This document shows positions 30,661-42,962 of a DNA stretch of 64,000 nt, piece after piece. The stretch covers positions 6,552,100-6,616,099 of the forward strand of contig CM057475.1 in the NCBI GenBank assembly GCA_030035585.1, read 5' to 3'. The first letter of the stretch is position 1; the number at the start of each line of letters is the position of its first letter. The DNA is from Dugong dugon (lineage: Eukaryota; Chordata; Mammalia; Sirenia; Dugongidae). The position numbers and the translations under genes were made by a program. Below the pieces are notes generated by a model, which was not told the origin of the DNA, did no database searches, and worked only from the letters and a program-made list of their open reading frames with translations.

Positions 30661-32390
30661 CAGGGCTCCCAGAAATCCTGTCCTTTGTCCAAGGTAGCAC
30701 AGCTTTGGATCTTGGAGCTGGGACTCTGAGCCAGGCATTTGGCCTAACTGTATTTTGTTTGTGTGAATGTCATCTTTGATGTTTTTGTTAATGTCCCCAC
30801 CGGGCTGCCCTTCGCAGGCAGTCACCTTGGAGGCAGGCCCCACAGACCTCATCCTCAGATTCCTCCTTTCCAGTGGGTGGGGCTTGCCTGGCCACCTGAC
30901 CACCCAGCTGCTGTCTCCCTACCTCCCACGAGGGCCGGGCTGTAGCTTCAGTTCCACCATGGTGCCAACACCCACGGTGGGGCAGGCACCCAGTATTCCT
31001 GCTTTCTCAGCCCACCTGCCCACCCCATCAGACTCCCAGTGACCAACAGACTCAAGTTCACTCTGCCCGCTTTGGAGCTTCTCTCCATTCCAGGCAGGTC
31101 AGCCTTCCCTCCTCACTGAGGTCCATGGGACACCCCCACGTGCCCTCCTTGAGGGGCCAGAGCTGCTGTGAGGCTCACATCAGGGACCGGGAGCTGGCAG
31201 CTTTGGGGGCTGCCCGAGAGATTCCTCACCAAGAGTGACATGCTCCCTCCACTGCTCTGCAGATCTGACTAACACACGAGAATGGACATGGGGCTCACAG
31301 CTAAGGGCTGGCCATCCCCACCAGATGCCCCTGACGGGGCTTTGCTAGCCATCTCACCCATATTTCCTACTGTGAGCCTGAGGGTTCTTATATCCCAGCC
31401 CCACCTCCAGGTTATTCTCGGCTCCGTTTAATTTATGGCTGTCCAAACCTGTGCCCAGGTCTGGGTTCAGTCTGGCCTCTACCCCATCCTGGCAGTGCCT
31501 GTTTCATAGTGAATAATATAGTAGGCCAGGCGGAAGGAAGATGGCTTGGACCTAGGAGCTTGGTGATCTGGGTTTCTGCTCTCTGGCAGCACCTGTGGGA
31601 GGGTCGCTGGTTGCCCAAGCAGAGTGGCGCGTCCAGGTACGACAAAGAACACAGCTGCCAGGGCTTGGGAGAGCATGTGGAGCATGGCTGTCACCCTGGA
31701 GAGTGTCTGAGCCACCTTCCAGGCCCAGGGGTGGGCTGGAGGGTGTGTTCCAGCACAGACAGGGCCTCCCTAACAAGGTCTCAGGTGTGCTGGGGCTGTG
31801 CTGCAGGTCTACACTTCAAGACCACTGGTGGAGGTGGCCACTCAGGGGCGCTCGGTCGAGGCCAGCATGCCTTTTCCTGCCCAGTGTCATGCACTTACAT
31901 ACTCCAAATTCTCCTGAGGCTGGTGGGATTCCAGGAACTTCAGTGGACCCCAGAGATGACCGACAGCCCATCCCAGTCCCGGGCTGACAGACACCCCTGC
32001 TTCCTCATTGTCAGAATCTGGGCTGGCTGGGGAGCATGGCCAGCACTGAGGGTCACCGAGGAGTGGCAGTCCTGGGCCCACGTCCTTCTTTCCCAGCTTG
32101 ATCCAGCTCTGCCACACCCTCTGGGCCAGAGTGCCCTTCCCAGGGGGCTTTCTCAGCTGCTGCTGTCCCTGAGGCCTCTCCCCTGGTTGGGTTGTGCGTG
32201 GAGGGGCTGAGGAGAGCATTTCCCAAGAGCCTCTGAAGGAGCCGGTGGGGGTTAGGCTGGAGGTGATGGACATTGACATGTGTGCGTGGGAAGCTCCGCC
32301 GTCAGCCATTGATGAATGTGGAAGCTCTCATTCCGGGTGGACACGTGGGGCACAGGTACCTCTCCAGCTTCCTCGTTAGCCACTTCCCAG
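30661..32390. other. GC-richer unique DNA, no supported gene
   Basis: The longest frame here (31509-32210, 233 codons) overlaps equally open frames on both strands and shows no domain, signal or repeat of a protein family. I see no paired splice sites around a plausible exon. Treated as non-coding. Confidence 0.5.
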
Positions 32391-32975
32391 CTGAGTGTGT
32401 GTGTGAGTGTAGGTGTGCGTGAGTGTGTGTGAGTGTATGTGTGAGCATGTGCATGCATATGTGTGTATGTGAGTGTGTTAGTGTGAGTGTGTGTGAGAAT
32501 GTGGGAGTGTGGGTGTGTGTGAGTTTGTGTGTATATGTGAATGTGAGTCTGTGTGTGCATGTGTGTGCCATATGAGTGTGTGAGTCTGTGAATGTGTGTG
32601 AATGTGTGTGAGTGTGTGAGTCTGTGAATGTGAGTGTGTGAATGTGTGTAAGTGTGTGAGTGTGTGAATGCATGTGTGAGTGTATGGTGAGTGTGGGTGA
32701 GTCTGTGAATGTGAGTCTGTGAATGCATGTAAGTATGTGAGTGAATGTACTTGTGAGTGTATGGTGTGTGTGGGTATCCGAATGTAAGTGTGTGAATGTG
32801 TGTATGTGTGTGAGTGTGTGTGAGTATATGGTGAGTGTGGGTATGTGAATGTGTATGTGAGAATGTGTGTAAGTGTGTGAGTGTGTGAATGCATGTGTGA
32901 GTGTATGGTGTGTGTGGGTGAGTCTGTGAATGTGAGTATGGGCACTTGTGAGTATGTGAGAATGTGTGTGTGTTG
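32391..32975. repeat. TG-rich minisatellite with a higher-order repeat
   Basis: About 585 bp of tgtgtgag, gtgaatgtg and gtgagtct units. A ~75-bp series beginning aatgtgtgtaagtgtgtgag occurs at 32641 and again at 32862 (221-bp spacing). The complement gives Thr/His/Ser-rich chance frames up to 286 codons. Confidence 0.95.
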
Positions 32976-33462
32976 GACAAGAGGCTTGTTGTTGGTTCAG
33001 CACTGAGAGCAGGGTGTGTGAGGCTGGAGGGAGCTGGGTGCTGGGAGTGGCCAGGGGAGATCTTCTCTGGATACTGGAATGTGAGGGTGGGTGTCTGTTT
33101 CTCCAGTCTCAAGGTGGAATGGAAAACCTGCTCTCCACATGAACATTCTTGGACCCCTCAGAATCCGCAGGCAGAGGGCCAGCACGCCAATCATCACAAT
33201 CACCATGTCTTGAGGGCTGGGACATTCTCTGAGCTACTTTAAAGGAGACTGGAGTAGCAGCCTGCAGGGCAGGTCTGGGAGGGTGTGAGGGCAGAGGCCA
33301 GTCAGGAGGCTGCTGGTGAAGGCAAGGCTGAGCCGAGATGTGCCTCGGGAGAGGAGCAGCCAAAGGTTGGATAGCAGGTCTCCACAGCCCAGTGGGCGTG
33401 GGGGAGCAGGTGACTGGGTGGCATCACCCTGGTGCTCAGGAGAAACAGGGAGGTGGATGTGT
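32976..33462. other. Intergenic, no gene
   Basis: Unclassified, moderately GC-rich DNA. Confidence 0.5.
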
Positions 33463-33472
33463 GTGCGCGCGC

Positions 33473-33513
<41 letters not shown>
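33463..33513. repeat. (CG)n/(TG)n microsatellite
   Basis: A short gcgcgcgcg run followed by about 20 TG pairs. The alternating purine-pyrimidine sequence has Z-DNA potential. Confidence 0.97.
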
Positions 33514-33516
<3 letters not shown>

Positions 33517-33849
33517 GTTGGGGGTTGGAAGGAGGGGTAAAGTTTCGTTTTGCTTAAGTGGGATGGGGAGCACAGACCACGAGCAGAGGGTGATGATGTC
33601 TCCTGAGACCTTGGAGAGACTGTGTGTTGGCATCGGGTCCAGTCTCACGCTTTTCTTCCTCTCCATTTGTGGGGTGTGAGCCCTCAGGCGAGCCCCTGCT
33701 GGGACCCTCAGGCCCTGGGAAGTACACTCTGTGTGGCCAGCGCACAGCTGGGGTGGACCAGGCTCCTGTGGCTCCCGCCGACTCTCTCCAGAAGGACAAG
33801 AAGATGTTGGGAGACCTGGCACTGGAGCCCAGTCCCTGTGGAGGGGGAC
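33514..33849. other. Intergenic, no gene
   Basis: Overlapping frames on both strands with no recognisable product. Confidence 0.5.
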
Positions 33850-33990
33850 TGAGGCACTGCTCACCTGTCTCATCCCATTTAACCTCCTGGCAGCCCTGCA
33901 GCATGGGCTTCCTTATCCCCTTAACAGATGAGGAGATGAGACTTGAGGCTTTCCCAGGTCCCACAGCTAGGAAGGCGCAGAGCCTGCTAA
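33850..33990 (-). mobile_element. MIR remnant, antisense
   Basis: 'ctcatcccatttaacctcct', 'tccccttaacagatgaggag' and 'tcccacagctaggaaggcgc' follow antisense MIR order. Confidence 0.65.
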
Positions 33991-35044
33991 AGCTTATCCC
34001 TCTGGACCTGCGCAGGTTAAGTACACCTCCGTCCTCCTTCCTGCTTGAGGCTGCTCAGACACTAACTCAGACAGGTGCAGAGCTCACCGACACTCAAGAC
34101 AGACAGGAGCGCGGAGCCTGACACTAACGTGCCCAGCTTGGAGGTGTGGGGGTCCCGGCCTCCCACCGGCAGTCCCTCCTATGCCCAGGACCCCAGGAGA
34201 GCAGGGCCTGACCTGGGCACAGGCCTTTATGGAGGAGCTGGGCCAGTTAGCTTGTGCTGTGACCTCCTCCAGGGCGCTTGCTTGGGCCTGGCTGTGCCCA
34301 ACACCAGCCAGGCTCAGAACAGACCCAGGTCCAGCTCAGCCAGTCCCCAGCAGGGTTTATCTGTTCACCCACACCCAGCTTCTCACCTCCATGGGACAGC
34401 CTGGGCTCAGACACCCCTAGTGTGTCCCTCCCACCTGTTCTGCCCCGAAAATGGCATTGCAGGGGTTTACTCACCGTGGCAGCAAGAGGCCAGTGTGGCA
34501 GGCCCCACTGCCCCGGATGGGCCGGCTGCGTGCAGGCGTCGGCCCTCTGCACTCACACTTCCTTTCTCGGCACGGCAGTGAGGCAGAGGGGAAGAATCCG
34601 CTCCTACTAGCAGGACCTGCCCTGCGCCCTGGACACCAGATATGACTTGGAAGCCAGCTGGGCATTCCTGTCTCAGGCTCTCAGGAGCAGACTAAATCCC
34701 CGTGCTCAGAGAGGCCTCGCATGCCCCTGCTCCAGCCCCCAGCTTCCTCCCATGTCCCTGCTATTCTCTGTTGCGTCCCCTGTCCCAAGGCAACTAGATC
34801 GCTGTGCCCTTGGTGAAGCCTCGGCTGATCCCGCTCCCGCCCTCACACCCTGTTTGTTTATAAATAGGCCCATTTCTCATCTTGTGCAGGCCAGGAGCTC
34901 CACACCCAAGGAGCAGATGTGACTGTGGGACTCCCTTTTCAGCCAAGGGCCGAGCCGGAGCCCACCGCCAGGGGCCTGAGGGATGAGATCACAGGCACTC
35001 CTCAAATAGCCGCTCCTGCTTGTTGGTCAGAGATCCTGAGCAGC
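33991..35044. other. GC-richer unique DNA, no supported gene
   Basis: Several overlapping frames (34075-34665) on both strands lack protein similarity. I cannot support an exon. Confidence 0.5.
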
Positions 35045-35495
35045 CTGTGGGGAGTGTCCTGTGGCTGCCCTGGCAAATCACCATTAGCTGGGTGGCTTGA
35101 AACAGCAGAAATGCATTTTCTCACTGGGGCCAGAAGCTGGAATCCAGCACGGCTGCTCTACCTCTGGGGGCTCCAGGGCAAAGTCTGTTCCACGCCTCTT
35201 CTGGCTTCTGCCTGCTGTCGGCATTTCTGGGCTTGTGGTCACATCTCTCCAAGCTCAGCCTCTGTGGTCCCATTGCGTCCTCCTCAGTCTGCTGTCTATT
35301 TCAAATCTCCCTGTGTCTCCCTCTTATAAGGACACTTGTCACTGGATTTAGGGCTGACAATCCAGGATGATCGAATCTCCAGATCCTTAACTTACATCCA
35401 TAAAAACCCTTTTTCCAAATAAATTCACATTTGTGGACTCCGGGGATTAGCATGTGGGCACATTTTTGGGTGCCACACTTCAACCCACTGCAGGC
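35045..35495 (-). mobile_element. MaLR-type LTR, antisense
   Basis: 'gcttgaaacagcagaaatgc', 'cttataaggacacttgtcac', 'ttttccaaataaattcacat' and 'cacttcaacccactgcaggc' are successive landmarks of the antisense LTR. Better preserved than the copy at 30170. Confidence 0.88.
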
Positions 35496-35950
35496 TGTTC
35501 TCGTGCACAAAATTGACTGAGTGGCCATGCAGGGGTGTGTCAAACGAGGAAGCCAAGAAGAGAACTGTGAAGGAGGGGTGCGGAATGCAGGGGTGCTGCA
35601 GAGTGTCCCTCTGGGAGGGGTAAACCCTGCTGCACTCTGCAGGCTGAGTCTTTAATGAGTGAACACCAACTCATCTGACGACTTGGGCACAGGCTGGCAT
35701 CACCTCCAACTCAGCAATAGACGATTTTGCAGGTCAGCCACTCCAGCTATGGGCTGGATTAGGGAATTGTCAACAGATCCGGTTGAGCTAAGACAGCTGG
35801 AGCAAGCAGACCACACGTCGGCGCTTGTTATTTTGGCTTTTGCAGTGACGCGGTGTGATTTGTAGCCTGGCACTTAGCGATTACGATGCTCACAAAGCCT
35901 GTTCAGCTGTCACCGTGTTATGTTCCTTGCTGAGTGAAGACGACCTGAAT
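35496..35950. other. Intergenic, no gene
   Basis: Unclassified unique DNA. Confidence 0.5.
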
Positions 35951-36355
35951 TTAATTCCATGGTGCAGTGGAAAAAACACGGGGCTCTGAGCTACACAGAC
36001 ATCCCAGATCCTGTCCCCTCCATCACTCACTCCCTTTGGGCCTTTGGGAAGTGCGGGCTGTCTTCCCTTCTGTAAAGTGAGGAGGAACAAACCCACGTCG
36101 CAGAATGATTGCAGCCAGGAAGCTAGGGTCCGTCTCCAGGGCTGGGTGCAGGGCCTAGCACTTAGCAAAACAAACCAAACCCCTTGCCATCGAGTCAATT
36201 CTAACTCATAGCAACCCCATAGGACAGAGTAGGACTGCCCCATGGGATTTCTGAGGAGCAGCTGGCAGATTTGAACTGCCAACCTTTTGGTCAGCAGTAG
36301 AACGCTTAACCACTGCACCACCAGGGTTCCCGTGGCACATAGTAGGCACTCTTTA
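35951..36355 (+). mobile_element. MIR, sense, split by a SINE
   Basis: 'ttccatggtgcagtggaaaa', 'ttctgtaaagtgaggaggaa' and 'gggtgcagggcctagcactt' before the SINE, and 'gtggcacatagtaggcactc' after it, reassemble one MIR. Confidence 0.8.
36169..36331 (-). mobile_element. Afrotherian tRNA-type SINE, antisense, inside the MIR
   Basis: 'caaaccaaaccccttgccat' and 'gagtcaattctaactcatag' at the left; 'ttaaccactgcaccaccagg' at the right. The MIR segment tagcacttag/tggcacatag lies on both sides as a decayed duplication. Confidence 0.93.
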
Positions 36356-36779
36356 CAAGATTGTTTCAGTGCGAGGGAGGGGCAGTGTCCACCTATCCAC
36401 GTAAGCCAGAGACCTGGACCTTCCCACTGACTCCTCCCTCCCCTCCTCCTCTCTCCAAGTTCTGCTGAGTTCCTGGCTGGTGCGTCTTCTCTCCCCTGGA
36501 TCTGGGCAGCAGCCCCTGACCACTCTCCCTGCTTCAGGCACCCTGCTCCAGCCCCCCTTCACACTTCATATTTGACACCCCACTTCACACCCATAGCCAC
36601 TGCCAGTGAGGGTTCTGAACGTGAACTGGTCTTGTCACATTCACTACTTACACATGTTTATGATTTCTCACCTGCTCAGGACAGGGAGTCCCTCAGCATT
36701 AGCCCTGCCCACAGGTCAGCCTCAGCCCTCTGCTCCTCTTTCATCCACAGATTTCAGCTGAGAGCCCTGCTCAGAGCTG
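36356..36779. other. Intergenic, no gene
   Basis: Unclassified; CT-rich toward the right. Confidence 0.5.
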
Positions 36780-37045
36780 CTGTCCCTACTGCCTCCCTTC
36801 CGTCCTTCCCCTCCCTTCCCTCATCCCTCCTTTCTCCCTCTTATCTCTCTTGTCTTTCTTCCCTTACCATCTCCTCTTCTTTCCCCCTTCTCCTCTCTTC
36901 CTCTCTCCTCCCTTCCCCTTTCCCCCTCTCCTTTCTCCTCTGTCTTCTCCGTTCCTCCCTTCCTTCTCTCTCGCCGTTCCTCCCTTCCTTCTCTCTCTCC
37001 TTCCCTCCCTTCCTTCTGTCTCTCCTTCCCTCCCTACTTATCTTT
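36780..37045. repeat. (CTTCCCTC)n-like polypyrimidine tract
   Basis: About 265 bp dominated by C and T on the + strand, with internally repeated cgttcctcccttccttctct (36950 and 36973). Confidence 0.93.
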
Positions 37046-37254
37046 GCACATGCTGCTCCCCCAGTTTAGATTCTCCTTGTCAGCCATAGGGAGTCTTTGT
37101 GGCAGGCTCTTCTGCGCTCCTACAGCACCATGAGCTGCTTGACTGGCAGCCCACACCACACTGTGCTGAGCCTCTGGGTGAGCCAGGCACTATGCTAGAG
37201 GCTAAGATTTGACAATGACCTCTGCAGCCCAGCCTGCTCTCCCAGGAGACACTG
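37046..37254. other. Short intergenic stretch
   Basis: No feature seen. Confidence 0.4.
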
Positions 37255-37465
37255 AATGCAGTGCTCCAGGGCATAGGCTCTGGAGCCAGAGTATCTGGGG
37301 TTAAACTGCCTTTGTGACCTTGGGTAAACCACTTAACCTTTCTGAGCCTTGTGTTTCTCATATATGAAACGGAACAATAATAGTTCCTGCTTCTTTGCAT
37401 TGCTGCGAATTAATTCATGCAGAGCACTTAGGACAGTGCCGTGTGTTCTTAGTCAGTGTAAGTAT
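37255..37465 (+). mobile_element. MIR, well preserved
   Basis: 'ggctctggagccagagtatc', 'ctttgtgaccttgggtaaac', 'cacttaacctttctgagcct' and 'gcacttaggacagtgccgtg' trace most of the MIR consensus. Confidence 0.9.
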
Positions 37466-37735
37466 GAGCTCTTTCCATCATAGAGTTTATAGCCCAGTGG
37501 GAAAGTCAGATAAGAGGACAGGCAATAGTGGTCCTTTTTGATAAAGGAAGTGTGTGTGGGGTGCAACAAGAGGACAGGAAGGGGCACCTCACTAGCCAGG
37601 GGCACCTGGTGTGGCAACTGCTTCCTTCAAGAGGCCACAAGTTCTGTGCAATAGTCATTGATATCATCCAGGGCCCAGCACTGTGTGGGCCCCTGCTATG
37701 CAATCAGGAAGGTCTGCTGAATGATTGGATGGAAG
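37466..37735. other. Intergenic, no gene
   Basis: Unclassified. Confidence 0.4.
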
Positions 37736-37897
37736 GGTAGATGGATGGATGGATGGATTGACAGATACATGGGTGGGTAGATGGATGGATGGATGGACAG
37801 ATGGATATATGAGAGGGTAGATGGATGGGTGAGTGGATGGATGGATAGGTGGGTGGATGGATGGATGGGTGGCTGGCTGGCTGGCTGGCTGGCTGGC
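37736..37897. repeat. (GGAT)n/(GGCT)n tetranucleotide repeat
   Basis: Interrupted ggat units giving way to a pure (ggct)n run at about 37869-37895. The complement yields Pro-Ser-Ile-His chance frames. Confidence 0.97.
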
Positions 37898-38887
37898 ATT
37901 GTGATCTCAGATGCACTTGGACTTTACCCAGTCTCTCAGTGTTGCAAGCAGATATACAAGGCGATGTGTGAGGTTCCTTCTCCTATTCTTCTCCTGTGTT
38001 ATTATTTTTTAAAAAATGCTAGCATGTCCTCAAATCTCTTTCTTCATTAGGTATGACAGCTTGTCCTTCAAAGTATATGACTTCTCCTGGGATTTCTGAA
38101 CACTTCTCTTTTTCATCCACTGTTAGTTTCCAGCCGTTTGGATCATGAGAGACATATTCTACCAAACTTTTTTTTTGGTTCTGGTCTTAGCAACCTTCTC
38201 TTTGTCTGGACTTGTGTGCATGTGTGAGCTGTTCCATCATCACTTCATTACTTTGACACAGATGATTTAAAGGGGACCCATTCGACTAAGAGGCATTGAG
38301 GGACATGGCAGGCTTTAGTCTGTGGTATTCAGCCAGCCCTTGTTAAATACTTGTTAAATTGTTGGTTCCAGCATAGATTGAGACAGAGAGTTGATGTAGG
38401 TAGTGTATTTGAGAAATATCCAGAGATATGGAGCACAGCACAAGGGGAGTGGGCAGAGGAAAAGTGAGATACAATTCAAGGACAGCCTTGAACTAGGTTG
38501 GCCACTGCTAAGGGGGACTGGTGCTCCATCTGGCAGGAACCTTCTGAAGAACCTTCAAAATGCCTTTCAGAACTGTCCCCCTGAGTCTCAAATGGGGAGC
38601 CATTCATCTTTGGCTATCATCCTCCCACAGGTCAAGGGTGGCTCCGGGATAAACACTCTTGCAGTTTGGACTGCACCTGTGTGAGGGTGGATTCCCATGG
38701 GTGTCACCACATTCTCTGACACCAGGGAAGTTCTGAGACAGGAAGTGAGAGGTATGTGGTGTGGGGCCCAGGAGAGGGAGGTGTAGTCTGTGAAGCAGAT
38801 TGAAGCCTGCTTTTTGTCATGGGTTGAGGCAGCAGCGACTAGAGCAAGACATGTGGTCAAAGAGATTGGCAGTGGCGCACAAGAGGT
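37898..38887. other. Intergenic, no gene
   Basis: AT-rich to 38400, then unclassified DNA that may be an old repeat. Confidence 0.45.
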
Positions 38888-39020
38888 GTACCATGAGATG
38901 AGGAGCTGCTTCCAGAGGTGTCCAATACCATGGGATGAGGGGATATTCCCAAAGGTCCAATATGACGGGATGAGGGGGTTCTCCAATACCGTGGGAGGAG
39001 GGGTGTTCCCAGAAACAAAC
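38888..39020. repeat. Decayed minisatellite, about four units of ~25-36 bp
   Basis: Units begin 'ccatgagatgagga', 'ccatgggatgaggg', 'tgacgggatgaggg' and 'ccgtgggaggaggg', and most are followed by 'ttc(t)cca' and 'ccaata'. Unit length varies. Confidence 0.65.
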
Positions 39021-40346
39021 GCTATGGGTGTCAGGCTTGCAAATGTTTCTGACAGGAGGTGTCACCTCCCCTTGGGACTGGTCAGTCTTTGCACATTACC
39101 CAAGACTTTCCTGAACTTTGGACTTTGGCTGTCATAGAGCCCAGGTTCTTAACAGAGGGCAATGGGAGAGACAATAAGAGGGAGAAACCCTGGTTTCACA
39201 CTGATTTGTCCTTTCAGCTGCTCCTACATTTAGCTCAACACTTATCCTGAAACTTCACCTCTCCCCTCAGACTTCTCACCTCATTCCAGCCCCACTCTGG
39301 TGGAATGATGACATGCCTTCAAACCTACAAACCCACTAATATCTGCACCTCGATCACATTTTCTCTGAACCTCAGAGCAGGAGGCCCCCCCTACCCCATC
39401 TGCACCTTGATTTCTCCCAGGGTAAAGTGTTGTCCAGCAGGTTACCTTCCTCTTAGAGTTTCAACTTCTCCTCTGCAATGCTCTTTCATGGCCACCAAAA
39501 TGCACATGCAGTTTTCTCCTGCCTTCCCTCCAGAGCCAAGCTCCTGGAAAAAGTGGTCCACCGCTATCTACATCCTCACCTCCAACTCAGTCACCCATGA
39601 CCTGATGTCTTCCAGACTCCTGCTCTGGCAAAGGTGACTGCGTTCACACAGTTGCCCTTAGGGATGTCTTCTCAGGTCTGGCTTTCCTGATATCTGCCTG
39701 GAGCCACTTTGACTTTTTCCTTCTCCTGGAAGTTCTTGTCTGCCTGGCCTCCTGGTGGTGCTTTACTTCACCTTCATAATCTCTGTGCTCCTCAAATCCT
39801 GTCTTTCCTTTTACTTTGGAAAACATTTTTTACTTTTTTTTTTTTCAAATCAAGAAAGAACATGACTAAACAGTCAAATAATAAAAAACTAAAGAAGGAG
39901 TTGTATAAATGAAATGCAAATATTCTATCTCAGCCCTGTCTACCCTACTATTACTTTATATAACCACTTTTAACTCTGTTCTTTTTGTGGTTCTTCTGGT
40001 CGTCAATTCCATACTTCTAAATAATAGGAATGCATATTGTAATTTTCATATTTATAACTATCAGGTATTATCTAGCAATATTCTACTGTGATAGATTAGT
40101 ATTTAATTCAGTTAAGGTTCCTTCTCCTCCCATTCCTTTTTCTCACAATATAGTTATATCAATTTCAATGTTGGTTACTTTCGTAACCCTAAGTCATGGT
40201 TCTACCAAAGTATTTCTTGACCCATCAGCTGTAGACGGTATTGCTAGTTGCTTTATTTTGTAAGGGAAAGCTCTATAGAGTCCCTGCCCTTTTGTTCAAC
40301 TTTCCTCCCTACTCCCACCTCTGAACTTAAAAAAAAAACAAAAAAC
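39021..40346. other. Intergenic, no gene
   Basis: Pyrimidine-rich DNA (39200-39800) then AT-rich DNA (39830-40260) that resembles an old transposon but cannot be placed. Confidence 0.45.
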
Positions 40347-41845
40347 CCTTAATTTTGAGATAATTGAGATTCACCAGCAGTTATCAGTAATAACACAGAG
40401 AGATCCCATATATCCCTCACCCAGCTTCCCCTACAGTGACGGTTTGTATGAACATAATACAATATCACAGCCAGAAAATTGACATTGATGCAACCATCCA
40501 CCTTATTAATTTCCCTGCTTCACTTGTACTTACTTGTGCATGTGTGCATTTAGTTCTACATAACTTCATCACATTTTTAGATGTGTGGCACCACCACCAC
40601 AGTGAAGATATGGAGCCGTTTCATAACCACAGGAAGCCCTCCTGTTGCCCTTTATAACTGTGCCCACTTCCCTCCTGCTGGTCCACTCCCTCTTTAACTA
40701 ATCTGTTCTCTATTTTTATTATTTTGCCTTTTCAAGACAGTTACGTAAATGGAACAATATAGTATATGACCTTTGAGGATTGGCTTTCTTCACTCAGAAT
40801 AATTCCCTTGAGATCTGTCCAATTTATTGTACTTGTTCATTCTTTTATATTATTGCTGAGTAGTTTTCCATGATAGAGACGTACTACAGTTTGCTTCACT
40901 CATTTTACACATCTGGGTTGCTTCCAGTTTTTAGCTATTGTAAATAAAGCTGATATGAACATTAGCATACAGGTTTTTGTGTAACTACAAATTTCCATTT
41001 CTCTGGGGTAAATATCCAAGAGTACAATTGCTAGGTCACACAATAGTTGCATATTTAGATTGCTAAGCAACAGCCAAACTGTTGTCCAGAGTAGATGTTC
41101 CATTTTAGACTCACAGCAGCAATGTAAAAGTGATCTAGTTTATCTTTATCCTTGTCAGGGTTTACTGTTGTCACCATTTGTTAACATAGCCAGTCTAATA
41201 GGTGTGTGGTGATGTATCTTCTTGTGGTTTTAATTTGCTTTTCCCTAATAGCTAAAGATGTTAAATATCTTCTCACTTGCTTTTATTTATTTTTGTTGCC
41301 ATCTGTATATTCTCCTTGATGAAATGTCTCTTCATGTCATCTGCTGTTTTCTAATTGGATTGTTTGTTTTCGTATTGTTGAATTTGAGGGTTATTTATAC
41401 ATTCTAGATACTAGTTGTTTGCCAGATACGTGGTTTGCAAGTATTTTCTCATGTTTTTTCATCCTCTTAACAGGGTGCTTTCAGAGCAAAAATTTTTAAT
41501 TTTGATGTGGCCCAACTTAGCATTTTTTCTTTAATACTTTAGTACTTCTGGTGTCAAGTTTAAGAACACTTTGCGAGCCTGAGGACCCAAAGATTTTCTC
41601 CTTTTGTTTTCTCTAAACAGTTTATCGTTTTGTTTTACATGTAAGTCTGTAACCCAGTTCAAGTTAATTTTTGTACAAGGTATGGGGTTTAGGTAGATGT
41701 TCTTTCTTTCTTTTTTTTTTTTCGTATATGGATGTCCAATTGTCCCAGTACCATTTATTGAAAAGATGATCCTTCCTCCATTGAATTACTTTTGCACCTT
41801 TGTCAAAAATCAGTTGATGTTATTTGTATGGGCCTATTTATGGGT

Positions 41846-42843
41846 GCTCATGAGTAACCTGTACATTGATCAAGAGGCAGTAGTTAGAACAGAATGAGGG
41901 GATACTGCAAGGTTTAAAGTCAGGAAAGGTGTGTGTCAGGGTTGTATCCTTTCACCATACTTAATCAATCTGTATGCTGAGCAAATAATCCGAGTAACTG
42001 GACTATATGAAGAAGAACGGGGCATGAGGATTGGAGGAAGACTCATTAACAACCTGCGTTATGCATATGACACAACCTTGCTTGTTGAAAGTGAAAAGGA
42101 CTTGAAGCACTAACGACGATCAAAGATCACAGCCTTCAGTATGGATTACACCTCAACTTAAAGAAAACAAAAATCCTCACAACTGGACTGAGAATCAACA
42201 TCATGATAAACGGAGAAAAGATTGAAGTTGTCAAGGATTTCATTTTACTTGGATCCACAATCAACACCCACGGAAGCAGCAGTCAAGAAATCAAAAGACG
42301 CATTGCACTGGGCAAATCTGCTGCAAAACATCTTTTTAAAGTGTTGAAAAGCAAAGATGTCACCCTGAAGACTGAGGTGCACCTGACCCAAGCCATGGGG
42401 TTTTCAATTGCCTCATATGCAAGTGAAAGCTGGACAATGAATAAGGAAGACTGAAGAAGAATTGACACCTTTAAATTCGGGTGTTGGTGAAGAATATTGA
42501 ATATATACCATGGACTGCCAAAAGAAAGAACAGATCTGTCTTGGAAGAAGTACAACCAGAATTTTCCTTAGAAGCAAGGATGGTGAGACTATGTCTCACG
42601 TACTTTGGACATGTTATCAGGAGGGACGAGTACCTGGTGAAGGACATCATGCTTGGTAAAGTAGACGGTCAGCGAAAAAGCGGAAGACCCTCAATGAGAT
42701 GGATTGACACAGTGGCTGCAACAATGGATTCAAGCATAACAATTATTGTGAGGTTGGCACAGGACCAGGCAGTGTTCCGTTCTGTTGTACATAGAGTTGC
42801 TATGAGTCGGAACCGACTCGACAGCACTTAAAACAACAACAAA
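41846..42843 (+). mobile_element. RTE LINE, sense, inside the old L1
   Basis: Runs from the RT domain ('gctcatgagtaacctgtaca') to the tail ('tatgagtcggaaccgactcg') and an aacaacaac end. Flanked by atttatgggt (41836-41845) and atttatgagt (42844-42853), 9 of 10 identical, with L1 sequence continuing on both sides. Confidence 0.95.
41931..42831 (+). pseudogene. RTE reverse transcriptase remnant (copy 2)
   Basis: Frames 41931-42113, 42203-42454 and 42481-42831 carry the SPYLINLYAEQIIRVTGLYE, RIGGRLINNL, IEVVKDFILLGSTI and KDIMLGKVDGQ blocks. The catalytic YADD reads YAYD at about 42060-42071 (first Asp lost), and stops and frameshifts lie between blocks. Motif A is absent because the copy is truncated. 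Non-functional. Confidence 0.9.
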
Positions 42844-42962
42844 ATTTATGAGTTCTGTATTCTGTTCCACTGATCTATATGGCTATTCCCTCACCAATAC
42901 CACACTGTTTTGTTTAATGTAGTGTAGCTCTATAATGCTTAATGTTGGGCATAGTGATAGTA

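Noticed and set aside
31509..32210. 233-codon forward frame in GC-richer DNA
   Set aside because: Equally open frames overlap it on both strands and I see no domain, conserved motif or splice structure. GC-rich DNA produces such frames by chance.
32252..33112. Minus-strand 286-codon Thr/His/Ser-rich frame (and the 233- and 155-codon frames with it)
   Set aside because: Direct translation of a TG-rich minisatellite; no independent coding evidence.
33436..34665. Cluster of 60-168-codon frames on both strands
   Set aside because: Overlapping and domain-free; one incorporates a (TG)n translation and a MIR.
37696..37916. Pro/Ser/Ile/His-rich minus-strand frames
   Set aside because: Translations of the GGAT/GGCT tetranucleotide repeat.
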